64,000 bases of DNA from NCBI RefSeq assembly GCF_014353015.1, contig NZ_CP060704.1, positions 4,303,001-4,367,000 on the forward strand, given 5' to 3'. The position numbers and the translations under genes were made by a program. The notes beneath the pieces are model-generated. The model did no database searches. It saw nothing but the letters and a program-made list of their open reading frames with translations, and was not told the DNA's origin. Below, piece by piece: positions 46,339 through 53,625 of this stretch. The first letter of the stretch is position 1. Every line of letters starts with the position of its first letter. The DNA comes from Chitinimonas koreensis. GTDB taxonomy: Bacteria; Pseudomonadota; Gammaproteobacteria; Burkholderiales; Chitinimonadaceae.

Positions 46339-47242
46339 GGTACTTGCCGATCTCCACGTCATCGAGCACGGCCAGTGCGTCTTCCGTCAGCACGGCCAGC
46401 GAGCAGTACAGCGAAATCAGGTAGGAGGCGATGGCGTTGCGGTTGATGCCCATGAAGCGCACCGACAGCCCCGGGCTCTGCTCGCCGGCGAGGCCCGGCT
46501 GGTACAGGCCGATCACGCCCTGGCGCTTCTCGCCGACGCGCAGCAGCAGGATCTTGGTCTTGCCATCCTCGTCGATCGGCACCTTGTCCGACGGGATCAG
46601 CGGCAGGCCACGCCAGGTCAGGAACTGAGAACCGAACAGGCTCACCGTCGGCGGCGGCACGCCGCGGCGCGTGCATTCGCGGCCGAAGGCGGCGATGGTC
46701 AGCGGGTGCAGCAGGAAGAAGGCCGGCTCCTTCCACACCTTGGTGATCAGCTCGTCGAGGTCGTCCGGCGTCGGCGCGCCGGTCAGCGTCGAGATGCGCT
46801 GGGTCGGGTCGACGTTGGCCAAGAGGCCATACTCGGGATTGTTGATCAGCTCGTTTTCCTGTCGCTCCTTGATCGTCTCGATGGTCAGCCGCAACTGCTC
46901 GCGGATCTGGTCGTGCGGGCTGCTGTAGAGATCGGACACGCGGGTATGCACGTCGAGCACGGTGCTGACCGCGTTGAGGATGTACTCGCGCGGCGCCTCC
47001 TCGTAGTCGACGAAGGTCTGCGGCAGCTCGGCCTCGTCGCGCTGCGAGCAGGCCACGCGCACGTCGCGCGGGTTCTTCACCCGGTTGAGGCGGTAGATGC
47101 CGGCCTCGACCGGGTTCCACTGCAGCAGGTGGACCAGCCAGCGCGGGGTGATGGTGGAAAGCTGCGGTACGGTCTTGGTTGCGTTGGCCAACTGGCGTGC
47201 GGCGTGATCGCCGAGCGCCTGGCGGGCGTCCTGGTCTGCCAT
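46313..47242 (-). CDS. Family 2A encapsulin nanocompartment shell protein
   Basis: HK97-fold shell protein of the SrpI type, 309 residues, that self-assembles into a protein cage around cysteine desulfurase. Diagnostic segments: LANATKTVPQLSTITPRWLVHLLQWNPVEAGIYRLNRV-type N-terminal arm, EEAPREYILNAVSTVLDVHTRVSDLYSSPHDQIREQLRLTIETIKERQENELINN-type helices, KVWKEPAFFLLHPLTIAAFGRECTRRGVPP and the C-terminal FMGINRNAIASYLISLYCSLAVLTEDALAVL. No cyclic-nucleotide-binding insert, so family 2A and not 2B. AGGGAG precedes the start. Known homologues store elemental sulfur made by the cargo enzyme; this function is taken from the family. Confidence 0.95.
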   Translation of the reverse strand: MADQDARQALGDHAARQLANATKTVPQLSTITPRWLVHLLQWNPVEAGIYRLNRVKNPRDVRVACSQRDEAELPQTFVDYEEAPREYILNAVSTVLDVHTRVSDLYSSPHDQIREQLRLTIETIKERQENELINNPEYGLLANVDPTQRISTLTGAPTPDDLDELITKVWKEPAFFLLHPLTIAAFGRECTRRGVPPPTVSLFGSQFLTWRGLPLIPSDKVPIDEDGKTKILLLRVGEKRQGVIGLYQPGLAGEQSPGLSVRFMGINRNAIASYLISLYCSLAVLTEDALAVLDDVEIGKYHDYSDTYK

Positions 47243-47305
47243 ATGAAGCTCCCTGGGTTCTTGTCGGGTACTGCGGGAAGGCGCGCCCGGAGCGGGCGCG
47301 GGGGA

Positions 47306-48304
47306 TCAGGCGGACGCCCCTTCGCGCGGGCCTGCGGGCAGGTCCTCGCTCTGGACGTTCGCCTGGGTGATGTGGCTGCCCGGCGCCACGCTGCGCGTGA
47401 GCCAGACGTTGCCGCCGATGACCGCGCCGCGGCCCAGCGTGATGCGGCCGAGGATGGTGGCGCCGGCGTAGATGACCACGTCGTCCTCGACGATCGGGTG
47501 GCGCGGCAGGCCCTTGTGCAGATGGCCCTCGTCGTCGGCCGGGAAGCGCTTGGCGCCGAGCGTGACCGCCTGGTAGACGCGCACGCGCTCGCCGATCACC
47601 GCGGTCTCGCCGATCACCACGCCGGTGCCGTGGTCGATGAAGAAGCCGCTGCCGATCTGCGCGCCCGGATGGATGTCGATGCCGGTCTGCGAATGGGCGG
47701 TCTCGGCGATGATCCGCGCCACCAGCGGCAGGCCGGCGCGGTACAGGTGGTGGGCGATGCGGTGGTGGATGATGGCCAGGATGCCGGGGTAGCAGATCAG
47801 CACCTCGTCGACGCTGCCGGCGGCCGGATCGCCGCGGAAGGCGGCCAGCACGTCGCTGTCGAGCAGGCTTCGGAGGCCCGGCAGCGCGGCGGCGAATTCG
47901 CGCACGATGCGCAGCGCCTCGGCCTCGATGCCGTCGACAGGCAGCCGGCGCTGGCGGGCGGCGAAGCGCAGCTCGAGCCGCACCTGGGCCAGCAGCGCGT
48001 TGAGCGCGCTGTCGAGCGTGTGGCCGACGTAGTAGTCCTCGCTCTCCTCGCGCAGGTCGACCGGGCCCAGCCGCAACGGGAACAGCGCGCCGCTGAGCGC
48101 GTTAACGATATCGCGCAGCGCTTCGCGCGAAGGCAGCTCGCGCACGGCCAGCTCGCGCCGGCCGTGTTCGGCGCGCCAGTGGGCGCGGGCGGCGCGCAGC
48201 TCGGCGACCACGCGGTCGAGCCGCCAGTTGACCGCGTCAGCCGGAGCCGGGGTGGCCAACGCGGCGGCGCCCACGGCGGATTCGAGGACGGCGGCATCAG
48301 ACAT
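47306..48304 (-). CDS. epsC: Serine O-acetyltransferase EpsC
   Basis: Makes O-acetylserine for cysteine synthesis. 332 residues with an N-terminal helical region and a C-terminal left-handed beta-helix: IIAETAHSQTGIDIHPGAQIGSGFFIDHGTGVVIGETAVIGERVRVYQAVTLGAK-type hexapeptide repeats (about residues 190-250), catalytic His in the DIHPGAQIG and DHGTGVVIG turns, and GATILGRITLGRGAVIGGNVWL. Longer than CysE, as is typical of EpsC. Sits between rhodanese and shell genes, so cysteine supply, desulfuration and storage are in one operon. Start MSDAAVLESA overlaps a short upstream ORF. Confidence 0.93.
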   Translation of the reverse strand: MSDAAVLESAVGAAALATPAPADAVNWRLDRVVAELRAARAHWRAEHGRRELAVRELPSREALRDIVNALSGALFPLRLGPVDLREESEDYYVGHTLDSALNALLAQVRLELRFAARQRRLPVDGIEAEALRIVREFAAALPGLRSLLDSDVLAAFRGDPAAGSVDEVLICYPGILAIIHHRIAHHLYRAGLPLVARIIAETAHSQTGIDIHPGAQIGSGFFIDHGTGVVIGETAVIGERVRVYQAVTLGAKRFPADDEGHLHKGLPRHPIVEDDVVIYAGATILGRITLGRGAVIGGNVWLTRSVAPGSHITQANVQSEDLPAGPREGASA

Positions 48305-48353
48305 GATCGCCTACGCACTGCGACGGCCCGGCTTGGGCTTGCGACTGATCCAT
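48297..48353 (-). CDS. Possible 18-codon leader ORF before epsC
   Basis: Starts ATG at 48353 after a good AGGGAG ribosome site and encodes MDQSQAQAGPSQCVGDHV; its TGA overlaps the epsC start (ATGTCTGA). It could be a coupling or regulatory leader peptide with one Cys codon. It could equally be chance; no family is recognisable, and an in-frame TAG just before the epsC ATG argues against a simple N-terminal extension of EpsC. Confidence 0.3.
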   Translation of the reverse strand: MDQSQAQAGPSQCVGDHV

Positions 48354-48413
48354 GCGGTTCTCCCTGTGTTCTTTTGATCGAGCGGATCGGTTCGGGTGGC
48401 GCGGCGGGCGGCG

Positions 48414-48920
48414 TCAGTCCTGCACCCAGGGCAGGCCCCAGTGACGCCAGCCGCCGGTCTCGCCGCGGCGCTGCTGCGGATCCAGCTCGCCCTCGAAGCC
48501 CTCAAGCACGTTGAACACCTGGCCGAAGCCGGCCGCCGCCGCCGCCTCGGCCGCCGCCGCCGAGCGCTTGCCGCTGCGGCACAGCAGCAGCACCACGCGG
48601 TCGCGGCCGACCTTGTTCTCCAGCTCGCGCAGGAAGCGCGGGTTCTTGATCATGGCCGGGCCGGTCTGCCAGGCGACGTGCAGGGTGTCGGGCACGTGGC
48701 CGACGTACTTGCGCTCCTCGGCAGTGCGCACGTCGACCAGCACCGCCGCGCCGCTGCGCGCCAGCGCCCAGGCCTCGGGCGGATACAGCCCGCCGGCGTA
48801 GCGCAGGCCGGCCTCGGCGGCACGGGCACGCGCGCGGGCCAGCAGTTCGTCGGGCGAGGCATCGAGCGCGGCCTGGATGGCCGGCTTGGGCGGCAGGGCG
48901 AGGGTGGATGCGGTGGCCAT
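48414..48920 (-). CDS. Rhodanese-like sulfurtransferase
   Basis: A 168-residue single-domain rhodanese, first gene of the encapsulin operon. VLVDVRTAEERKYVGHVPDTLHVAW is the CH2A-type region and VVLLLCRSGKRSAAAAEAAAAAG contains the active Cys114 in a CRSGKR loop. C-terminal ELDPQQRRGETGGWRHWGLPW is shared with rhodaneses found in family 2A encapsulin operons. It would relay persulfide sulfur between the cytosol and the compartment; direction not known. No export signal. AGGAG ribosome site. Confidence 0.9.
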   Translation of the reverse strand: MATASTLALPPKPAIQAALDASPDELLARARARAAEAGLRYAGGLYPPEAWALARSGAAVLVDVRTAEERKYVGHVPDTLHVAWQTGPAMIKNPRFLRELENKVGRDRVVLLLCRSGKRSAAAAEAAAAAGFGQVFNVLEGFEGELDPQQRRGETGGWRHWGLPWVQD

Positions 48921-48949
48921 GTTCGACTCCTGAGAATGGGTGGCAGGTG

Positions 48950-49025
48950 TCCAATGTAGGCTGCACAGAATATTTCCAAAACAAATTTAGAATTTCTGTT
49001 TTATTCCAAATATGAATATACAAAA
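48950..49025 (-). promoter_or_regulatory. AT-rich promoter region of the encapsulin operon
   Basis: A sharp AT-rich patch in GC-rich surroundings directly upstream of the rhodanese gene, with short dyads such as GAATATTTCCAAAAC, AATTTAGAATTTCTG and TTCCAAATATGAATATAC. Such half-sites are compatible with a LysR-type sulfur regulator (CysB-like), though no consensus can be proved by eye. The 295-bp gap otherwise contains an R3 repeat. Confidence 0.5.
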
Positions 49026-49054
49026 CAGGCCGGTTGGAGCAGTGCAGATACGCC

Positions 49055-49166
49055 TTTAGCCCCTCTCCCGTGCACGGGAGAGGGGTTGGGGTGAGGGCTG
49101 TGGTTTGATGAACCAGCCCTCATCCGGTCCTTCGGACCACCTTCTCCCGCGCGCGGGAGAAGGGGC
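49055..49166. repeat. R3 repeat, double inverted pair
   Basis: TAGCCCCTCTCCCGTGCACG and GGAGAGGGG form one hairpin, GGTCCTTCGGACC a second, and CTTCTCCCGCGCGCGGGAGA a third; GAGGGCTG/CAGCCCTC brackets the centre. It lies between tauD and the encapsulin promoter. Confidence 0.75.
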
Positions 49167-49215
49167 GATGAGCCCGCATCAGTGCTCGTATATCGCCGCC
49201 ATGCGGGCCCCACCG

Positions 49216-50049
49216 TCAAACCGGCCGATCGCCCAGGATCGTCGCCCGGTGCATCACCCGCCGATGCGGCAGGTAGTCGGCCACCGCGAAATGCTGGGTC
49301 ACCCGGTTGTCCCAGAACGCCACGTCGTCGACCTGCCAGCGCCAGCGCAGCGTGAATTCAGGCCGCGCCGCGTGGGCGAACAGGAAGGCCAGCAGCGCCT
49401 CGCTCTCGCGCGGCGGCAGGTCGACGATGCGGGTGGTGAAGCCCTCGTTGACGAACAGCGCCCTGCGGCCGCTGACCGGATGGGTGCGGATCACCGGGTG
49501 CAGCAGCGGCGGATGCCGGCGCCGCGTCTCCTCCCATTGCGCCGCTGCGGCCGGCGTCAGCGTGTGGCGCGAGGCCGGGAAGGACTTCACGAAATCGTGC
49601 TCGGCCTGCAGGCCGTCGAGCAGCGCGCGCAGCCGCGGCGACAGCGCCTCGTAGGCGGCGATGCCGCTGGACCACAGCGTGTCGCCGCCGGTCGGCGGCA
49701 GCAGCTTGGCGGCCAGCACCGCGCCGAGCGGCGGGGTGGCGATGAAGGTGACGTCGGTGTGCCAGTTGTCGTTGTCGGGCAGGTTGTCGGCATCGGTGTC
49801 GAGCACCATGATCTGCGGCTGCTCGGGCACGTTGGGGTAGATCGGGTGCACGTGCAGATCGCCGAACTGCGCGGCGAAATCGCGCTGCTGGCGCGGGGTG
49901 AGCGGCTGCCGGCGGAAGAACAGCACCTGGTGGCGCAGCAGCGCGTGTTCGATCGCGGCCTGCTGGGCGGGCGCAAGCGGCTCGGCCAGCGAGACGCCGT
50001 CGACCTGGGCGCCGATGGCGGCGGTAAGCGGGGTGATGGTCAGGGTCAT
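49216..50049 (-). CDS. tauD: Taurine dioxygenase
   Basis: Fe(II)/2-oxoglutarate-dependent enzyme that releases sulfite and aminoacetaldehyde from taurine or related sulfonates. 277 residues from MTLTITPLTAAIGAQVDGV. Iron ligands: His97 and Asp99 in DNWHTDVTFIATPP and the distal His267 in RVMHRATILGD. DLHVHPIYPNVPEQPQIMVLDT is typical. An in-frame extension to 50157 is rejected, since it would run into repeat-rich DNA. It is separated from tauC by 453 bp of repeats, unusual for a tau operon. Confidence 0.93.
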   Translation of the reverse strand: MTLTITPLTAAIGAQVDGVSLAEPLAPAQQAAIEHALLRHQVLFFRRQPLTPRQQRDFAAQFGDLHVHPIYPNVPEQPQIMVLDTDADNLPDNDNWHTDVTFIATPPLGAVLAAKLLPPTGGDTLWSSGIAAYEALSPRLRALLDGLQAEHDFVKSFPASRHTLTPAAAAQWEETRRRHPPLLHPVIRTHPVSGRRALFVNEGFTTRIVDLPPRESEALLAFLFAHAARPEFTLRWRWQVDDVAFWDNRVTQHFAVADYLPHRRVMHRATILGDRPV

Positions 50050-50185
50050 GGCGATGAGGCTCGTGAGAATCGTGAAGAAGGAAACCGGTGCTGCGATGCC
50101 GCAGCGTCGACCACTGCCTTGCGTGGCTCCGGTTGCCGCACTGGCGCACCGACGCATCGACGCATCGACGCATCGGCGCGGCGTT

Positions 50186-50253
50186 GTAGGCCGGGCTTTA
50201 CGCCCGACAGCGCTGCGAATCGGCGTCGCTGTCGGGCATAAAGCCCGACCTAC
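50186..50253. repeat. R1 repeat, inverted pair
   Basis: GTAGGCCGGGCTTTACGCCC/GACAGCG mirrored by CGCTGTCGGGCATAAAGCCC/GACCTAC. First unit of a three-element island between tauC and tauD. Confidence 0.85.
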
Positions 50254-50304
50254 AGACCAAGTGCAGTTGACCCCGCAAGCGGCCGTGCCGGCCGGGCCAC
50301 CGAG

Positions 50305-50390
50305 CCAGGTCGGACTTCAGTCCGACAGCGGCGTCGATTCGCAGCGCCGTCGAACCGATCGCAGTGCTGGCGGACTGAAGTTCGACCTAC
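50305..50390. repeat. R1 repeat, diverged inverted pair
   Basis: CCAGGTCGGACTTCAGTCCG followed by ACAGCGG, with the partner GGCGGACTGAAGTTCGACCT; the middle is interrupted, so this copy is longer and more degenerate than the others. Confidence 0.7.
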
Positions 50391-50414
50391 GGGTCGGTGC
50401 AGCAGCCAAGCGCC

Positions 50415-50484
50415 GTAGGAGCGGCTTCATCCGCGAACGGGTGGAGATGCCACGACCGCCATTCGCGGCTGAAGCCGCTCCTAC
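50415..50484. repeat. R2 repeat, inverted pair
   Basis: GTAGGAGCGGCTTCATCCGC and GCGGCTGAAGCCGCTCCTAC as inverted arms. Third element of the tauC-tauD repeat island; apart from these repeats the gap 50050-50502 shows no gene. Confidence 0.85.
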
Positions 50485-50502
50485 ATGCGCATCGGCGCAG
50501 CC

Positions 50503-51396
50503 TCATGCGCGCCCATGCCACGGCACGAAGCGCCGCTGCAGCGCACGCAGCCCCAGCTCCAGCGCGAAGGCCACCAGCGCGATCACCGCGATGCCGAGCA
50601 GCACCACGTCGGTGACCAGGAACTGCGCAGCCGACTGCACCATGAAGCCCAGCCCGCGCGTGGCCGCCACCAGCTCGGCCGCGACCAGGGTCGACCAGCC
50701 GGCGCCGAGGCCGATGCGGATGCCGGTGAGGATGTCGGGCAGCGCGCTCGGCAGCACCACGCGCCAGACCAGTTGGGCGCGGCTGGCGCCGAGCGAGCGG
50801 GCGGCGCGCAACCGGCCTTGATCGACCGCGCGCACCGCGGCCGCGGTGGCCACCGCGATCGGCGCGAAGATGGCGAGGTAGATCAGCAGCACCTTGGCCG
50901 GCTCGCCGATGCCGAACCAGATCACGATCAGCGGCAGGTAGGCCAGCGGCGGCACCGGCCGGTACAGCTCGATCAGCGGGTCGAAGATGCCGCGCGCAAC
51001 CCGGCTCAGACCGATCGCCAGCCCGGCCGGCACGCCGAGCAGCACGGCCGCCAGCAGCGCCGCGCCGATGCGGCCGAGGCTGGCGCCGAGGTGCTGGCCC
51101 AGCGTGGCGTCCATGAAGCCGTCGCGGCCCACCGTCCAGGCCTTGAGCAGCACCGCCTGCGGCGGCGGCAAGAACAGCGGCGCGATCCAGCCCTGCCAGG
51201 TGACCAGCCACCAGGCGAACAGCAGCGCCAGTACGGTGGCGAGGCTCAGCGGCAGGCTGCCGTAGCGGCCGGCGTCGGGCCGCGCGTCGGTCGCTTCGGC
51301 TATCGCGGCATTGGCCGGTGTGGCAGCGGCCGCCGCGGCGCCGGATCGGAGCAGCGCGCTGCGTTCGAACAGCGCGGCGAGCGTGGGGTCGTGCAT
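50503..51396 (-). CDS. tauC: Taurine/sulfonate ABC transporter permease
   Basis: Inner-membrane permease, 297 residues, about six segments after an unusually long cytoplasmic N-terminus (about 45 residues). LIELYRPVPPLAYLPLIVIWFGIGEPAKVLLIYLAIFAPIAVATAAAVRAVD-type core with the EAA loop RAARSLGASRAQLVWRVVLPSALPDIL contacting TauB. GGAG ribosome site. Order tauA-tauB-tauC matches sulfonate importers. Confidence 0.92.
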   Translation of the reverse strand: MHDPTLAALFERSALLRSGAAAAAATPANAAIAEATDARPDAGRYGSLPLSLATVLALLFAWWLVTWQGWIAPLFLPPPQAVLLKAWTVGRDGFMDATLGQHLGASLGRIGAALLAAVLLGVPAGLAIGLSRVARGIFDPLIELYRPVPPLAYLPLIVIWFGIGEPAKVLLIYLAIFAPIAVATAAAVRAVDQGRLRAARSLGASRAQLVWRVVLPSALPDILTGIRIGLGAGWSTLVAAELVAATRGLGFMVQSAAQFLVTDVVLLGIAVIALVAFALELGLRALQRRFVPWHGRA

Positions 51397-51435
51397 GCGA
51401 TTCTCCGCTTCGGGTAGCCGGGTCGAATGGATGGT

Positions 51436-52215
51436 TCAGGCCGACAGCTCGGCCGGCGTCAGCACCCGCGCCAGCACTGCCTCGCGCACTGCGATGAAGG
51501 CCGGGTCGGACTTGATGCTGCGCACCGGCTCGCCGGCCGCGTGGCGGCGGCCGAAGTCGAGCGTCAGCCGGTCGAGCACCCGGCCGGGCCGGCTGCCGAG
51601 CAGGATCAGCTCGGTGGCGAGAAAGACCGCCTCCTCGATGTCGTGGGTGATCAGGAACACCCGCTTGCCGGTGGCGCGCCAGACCCGCAGCAGCAGCGCC
51701 TGCATCTGCTCGCGGTTGAGCGCGTCGAGCGCGCCGAACGGCTCGTCCAAGAGCAGCACACGCGGATCGGCCGTCAGCGCGCGAGCGAGGCCGACCCGCT
51801 GGCGCTGGCCACCCGACAACTGCCAAGTGCGCTGCCGCTCGAAACCGGTCAGGTCGACCAGCTTCAGCGTCTCGCGCGCCCTCGCCTCGCGCTCGTCCCG
51901 CGGCACGCCGCGCAGCGCCAGGCCGAAGCCGACGTTGCCGAGCACGTCGAGCCAGGGCAGCAGCGCGTCGTCCTGGAACACCACGCCGCGCTCGGCGCCG
52001 GGACCGGCGACCGGCTCGCCGTCGAGCGTGACGCGGCCGCGGTCGGGCCGGATAAAGCCGGCCATCAGGTTGAGCAGCGTGGTCTTGCCGCAGCCCGAGG
52101 GGCCGAGCGCCACCACCAGCTCGCCGTCGCGCACCTCGAGCGAGACGGCGTCGAGCACCGGCCGGCGCGGCTCGCCGTAGCCGACGGTGACGGATTCCAG
52201 TCGCAGGGCGCTCAT
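51436..52215 (-). CDS. tauB: Taurine/sulfonate ABC transporter ATP-binding protein
   Basis: ATPase, 259 residues. Walker A ALGPSGCGKTTLLNLMAG, Q-loop VFQDDALLPWLDVLGNVGFGL, signature LSGGQRQRVGLARALTADPRVLL, Walker B LLDEPFGALDALNR, H-loop VFLITHDIEEAVFLATEL. PWLDVLGNVGF is characteristic of the TauB/SsuB group. It lies 19 bases downstream of tauA. Confidence 0.93.
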   Translation of the reverse strand: MSALRLESVTVGYGEPRRPVLDAVSLEVRDGELVVALGPSGCGKTTLLNLMAGFIRPDRGRVTLDGEPVAGPGAERGVVFQDDALLPWLDVLGNVGFGLALRGVPRDEREARARETLKLVDLTGFERQRTWQLSGGQRQRVGLARALTADPRVLLLDEPFGALDALNREQMQALLLRVWRATGKRVFLITHDIEEAVFLATELILLGSRPGRVLDRLTLDFGRRHAAGEPVRSIKSDPAFIAVREAVLARVLTPAELSA

Positions 52216-52234
52216 CGCGGTGCGTCCGATCCGC

Positions 52235-53224
52235 TTACTTGGCCGCCGCCAGCTGGGCGAACTTCGGCTCGACGTAGCTAGCGTAGCTCGGCTGCAGCGT
52301 GTCGACCTTGCCCTGCTCCTTGAGGAAGGCCGAGGTCGCTGCCACCGCCTGCACCGTCGGTGCGCCGAGCAGCGCGGCCTGCTCCTTCAGCAGCGGGTAG
52401 TGGTTGCCGGCCAGGAGCTCGGCCACCTCGGCCGGCTTGGAGCCGGTGATGCGGGCGATCTTCTCGACGTTGGCCGCGTCGCCGGCGAAGGCCTTCGGAT
52501 TGGCGGCATAGCGCGCATAGGCCTCGCCGGTGACGCGGGCGAAGCGGGCGACGAAGTCGGGATTCCTGTCGGCGAAGTCCTTGCGCACGATCCAGGCGTC
52601 GAAGGTCGGCGCGCCCCACTTGGCCACGTCGGCCGAGCTGGCCAGCACGCGGCCATTGGCCTTGGCGGCGCCGAGCGCCGGATCCCACACATAGGCGGCG
52701 TCGATGTCGCCGCGCTGCCAGGCCGCCGCGATCTCGGTCGGCCGCAGATTGAGGATCTGCACCTTGGTCGGATCGATCCTCCAGTGCTTGAGCGCGGCCA
52801 AGAGGCTGTAGTGGGTGGTCGAGACGAAGGGCACCGCCACCTTCTTGCCGACCAGGTCCTGCGGCTTCTGGATGCCGCTGCCGTTGCGCACCACCAGCGC
52901 CTCGGCGCCGCCGATCTGCGCCGCGATCAGGAAGGTCTGCACCGGCAGGCCGCGGCTGGCGGCGGCCGCCAGCGGGCTGGAGCCGACATAGCCGATCTGC
53001 ACGTCGCCCGAGGCCACCGCAGCGATCACCTCGGCGCCGCTCTCGAACTTGCGCCAGGCGATCGGCGCGCCGGTGGCCTTTTCGTAGGCGCCGTCGGCCT
53101 GCGCCACCTTGGCCGGCTCGACCGTGGTCTGGTAGGCGACGGTGACACCGTCGGCGGCCTGGGCGGCGAGGCCGGCGGCGGCCAGCGCGGCGGTGAGGAC
53201 GAGTTGCGTGAGCTGCTTCAACAT
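52235..53224 (-). CDS. tauA: Taurine ABC transporter substrate-binding protein
   Basis: Periplasmic sulfonate-binding protein, 329 residues. Signal peptide MLKQLTQLVLTAALAAAGLA ending AQA, then DGVTVAYQTTVEPAKVAQAD, a TauA-type start. WRKFESGAEVIAAVASGDVQIGYVGSSPLAAAASRGLPVQTFL and DIDAAYVWDPALGAAKANGRVL are diagnostic. AAGGAGA ribosome site. First gene of tauABC(D), downstream of an AT-rich promoter. Sulfate-starvation control is expected from the family. Confidence 0.94.
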   Translation of the reverse strand: MLKQLTQLVLTAALAAAGLAAQAADGVTVAYQTTVEPAKVAQADGAYEKATGAPIAWRKFESGAEVIAAVASGDVQIGYVGSSPLAAAASRGLPVQTFLIAAQIGGAEALVVRNGSGIQKPQDLVGKKVAVPFVSTTHYSLLAALKHWRIDPTKVQILNLRPTEIAAAWQRGDIDAAYVWDPALGAAKANGRVLASSADVAKWGAPTFDAWIVRKDFADRNPDFVARFARVTGEAYARYAANPKAFAGDAANVEKIARITGSKPAEVAELLAGNHYPLLKEQAALLGAPTVQAVAATSAFLKEQGKVDTLQPSYASYVEPKFAQLAAAK

Positions 53225-53318
53225 GGCGGTTCTCCTTGGATGGACGGGCTCACCGGGCGGCGCACCGTCGGGCGGCCGTGTGCCGCTGTCGAAGCCACTC
53301 TAGCAATCGCCACATAGA

Positions 53319-53370
53319 CTCAATAATTATTTATTCTTAGTTTTTAATAACAATTAGAAATAAAATACCG
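53319..53370 (-). promoter_or_regulatory. AT-rich promoter region of tauABC
   Basis: AATAATTATTTATTCTTAG and TTTTTAATAACAATTAGAAA lie about 100-145 bases upstream of the tauA start. The abrupt AT-richness and TTAGAA/TTCTTAG half-sites fit a CysB/Cbl-type activated promoter, by analogy to E. coli tau; the regulator is not in the window. The rest of 53225-53625 is an R3 repeat and leader DNA. Confidence 0.5.
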
Positions 53371-53433
53371 ACATACACTACGGCCTCGGTTGGCCCTTGA
53401 CGTGATGCGACGTCACCAGCCTCCTGCGGGCAT

Positions 53434-53527
53434 AAGCCCCCTATCCCGCGCGCGGGACAGGAGTTGGGGAGGGCTGCTTCTACGAAGAGCAAGCCCTCCG
53501 GGGCACCTTCTCGCACACGAGAGAAGG
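53434..53527. repeat. R3 repeat, diverged
   Basis: AAGCCCCCTATCCCGCGCGC with GGGACAGGAG, GGAGGGCT/AGCCCTCC arms and CACCTTCTCGCACACGAGAG; the same layout as at 49055, so tauABCD and the encapsulin operon are both bordered by R3 copies. Confidence 0.65.
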
Positions 53528-53625
53528 ATCGTGAGCCTCGCCACGCTCAAGGAAGCCCACCGCAATGCAGATTTTTCCCGCCCAACACCCCTAAGATGGC
53601 GAACCCAAGCCGCCCGGAGCCCCGC

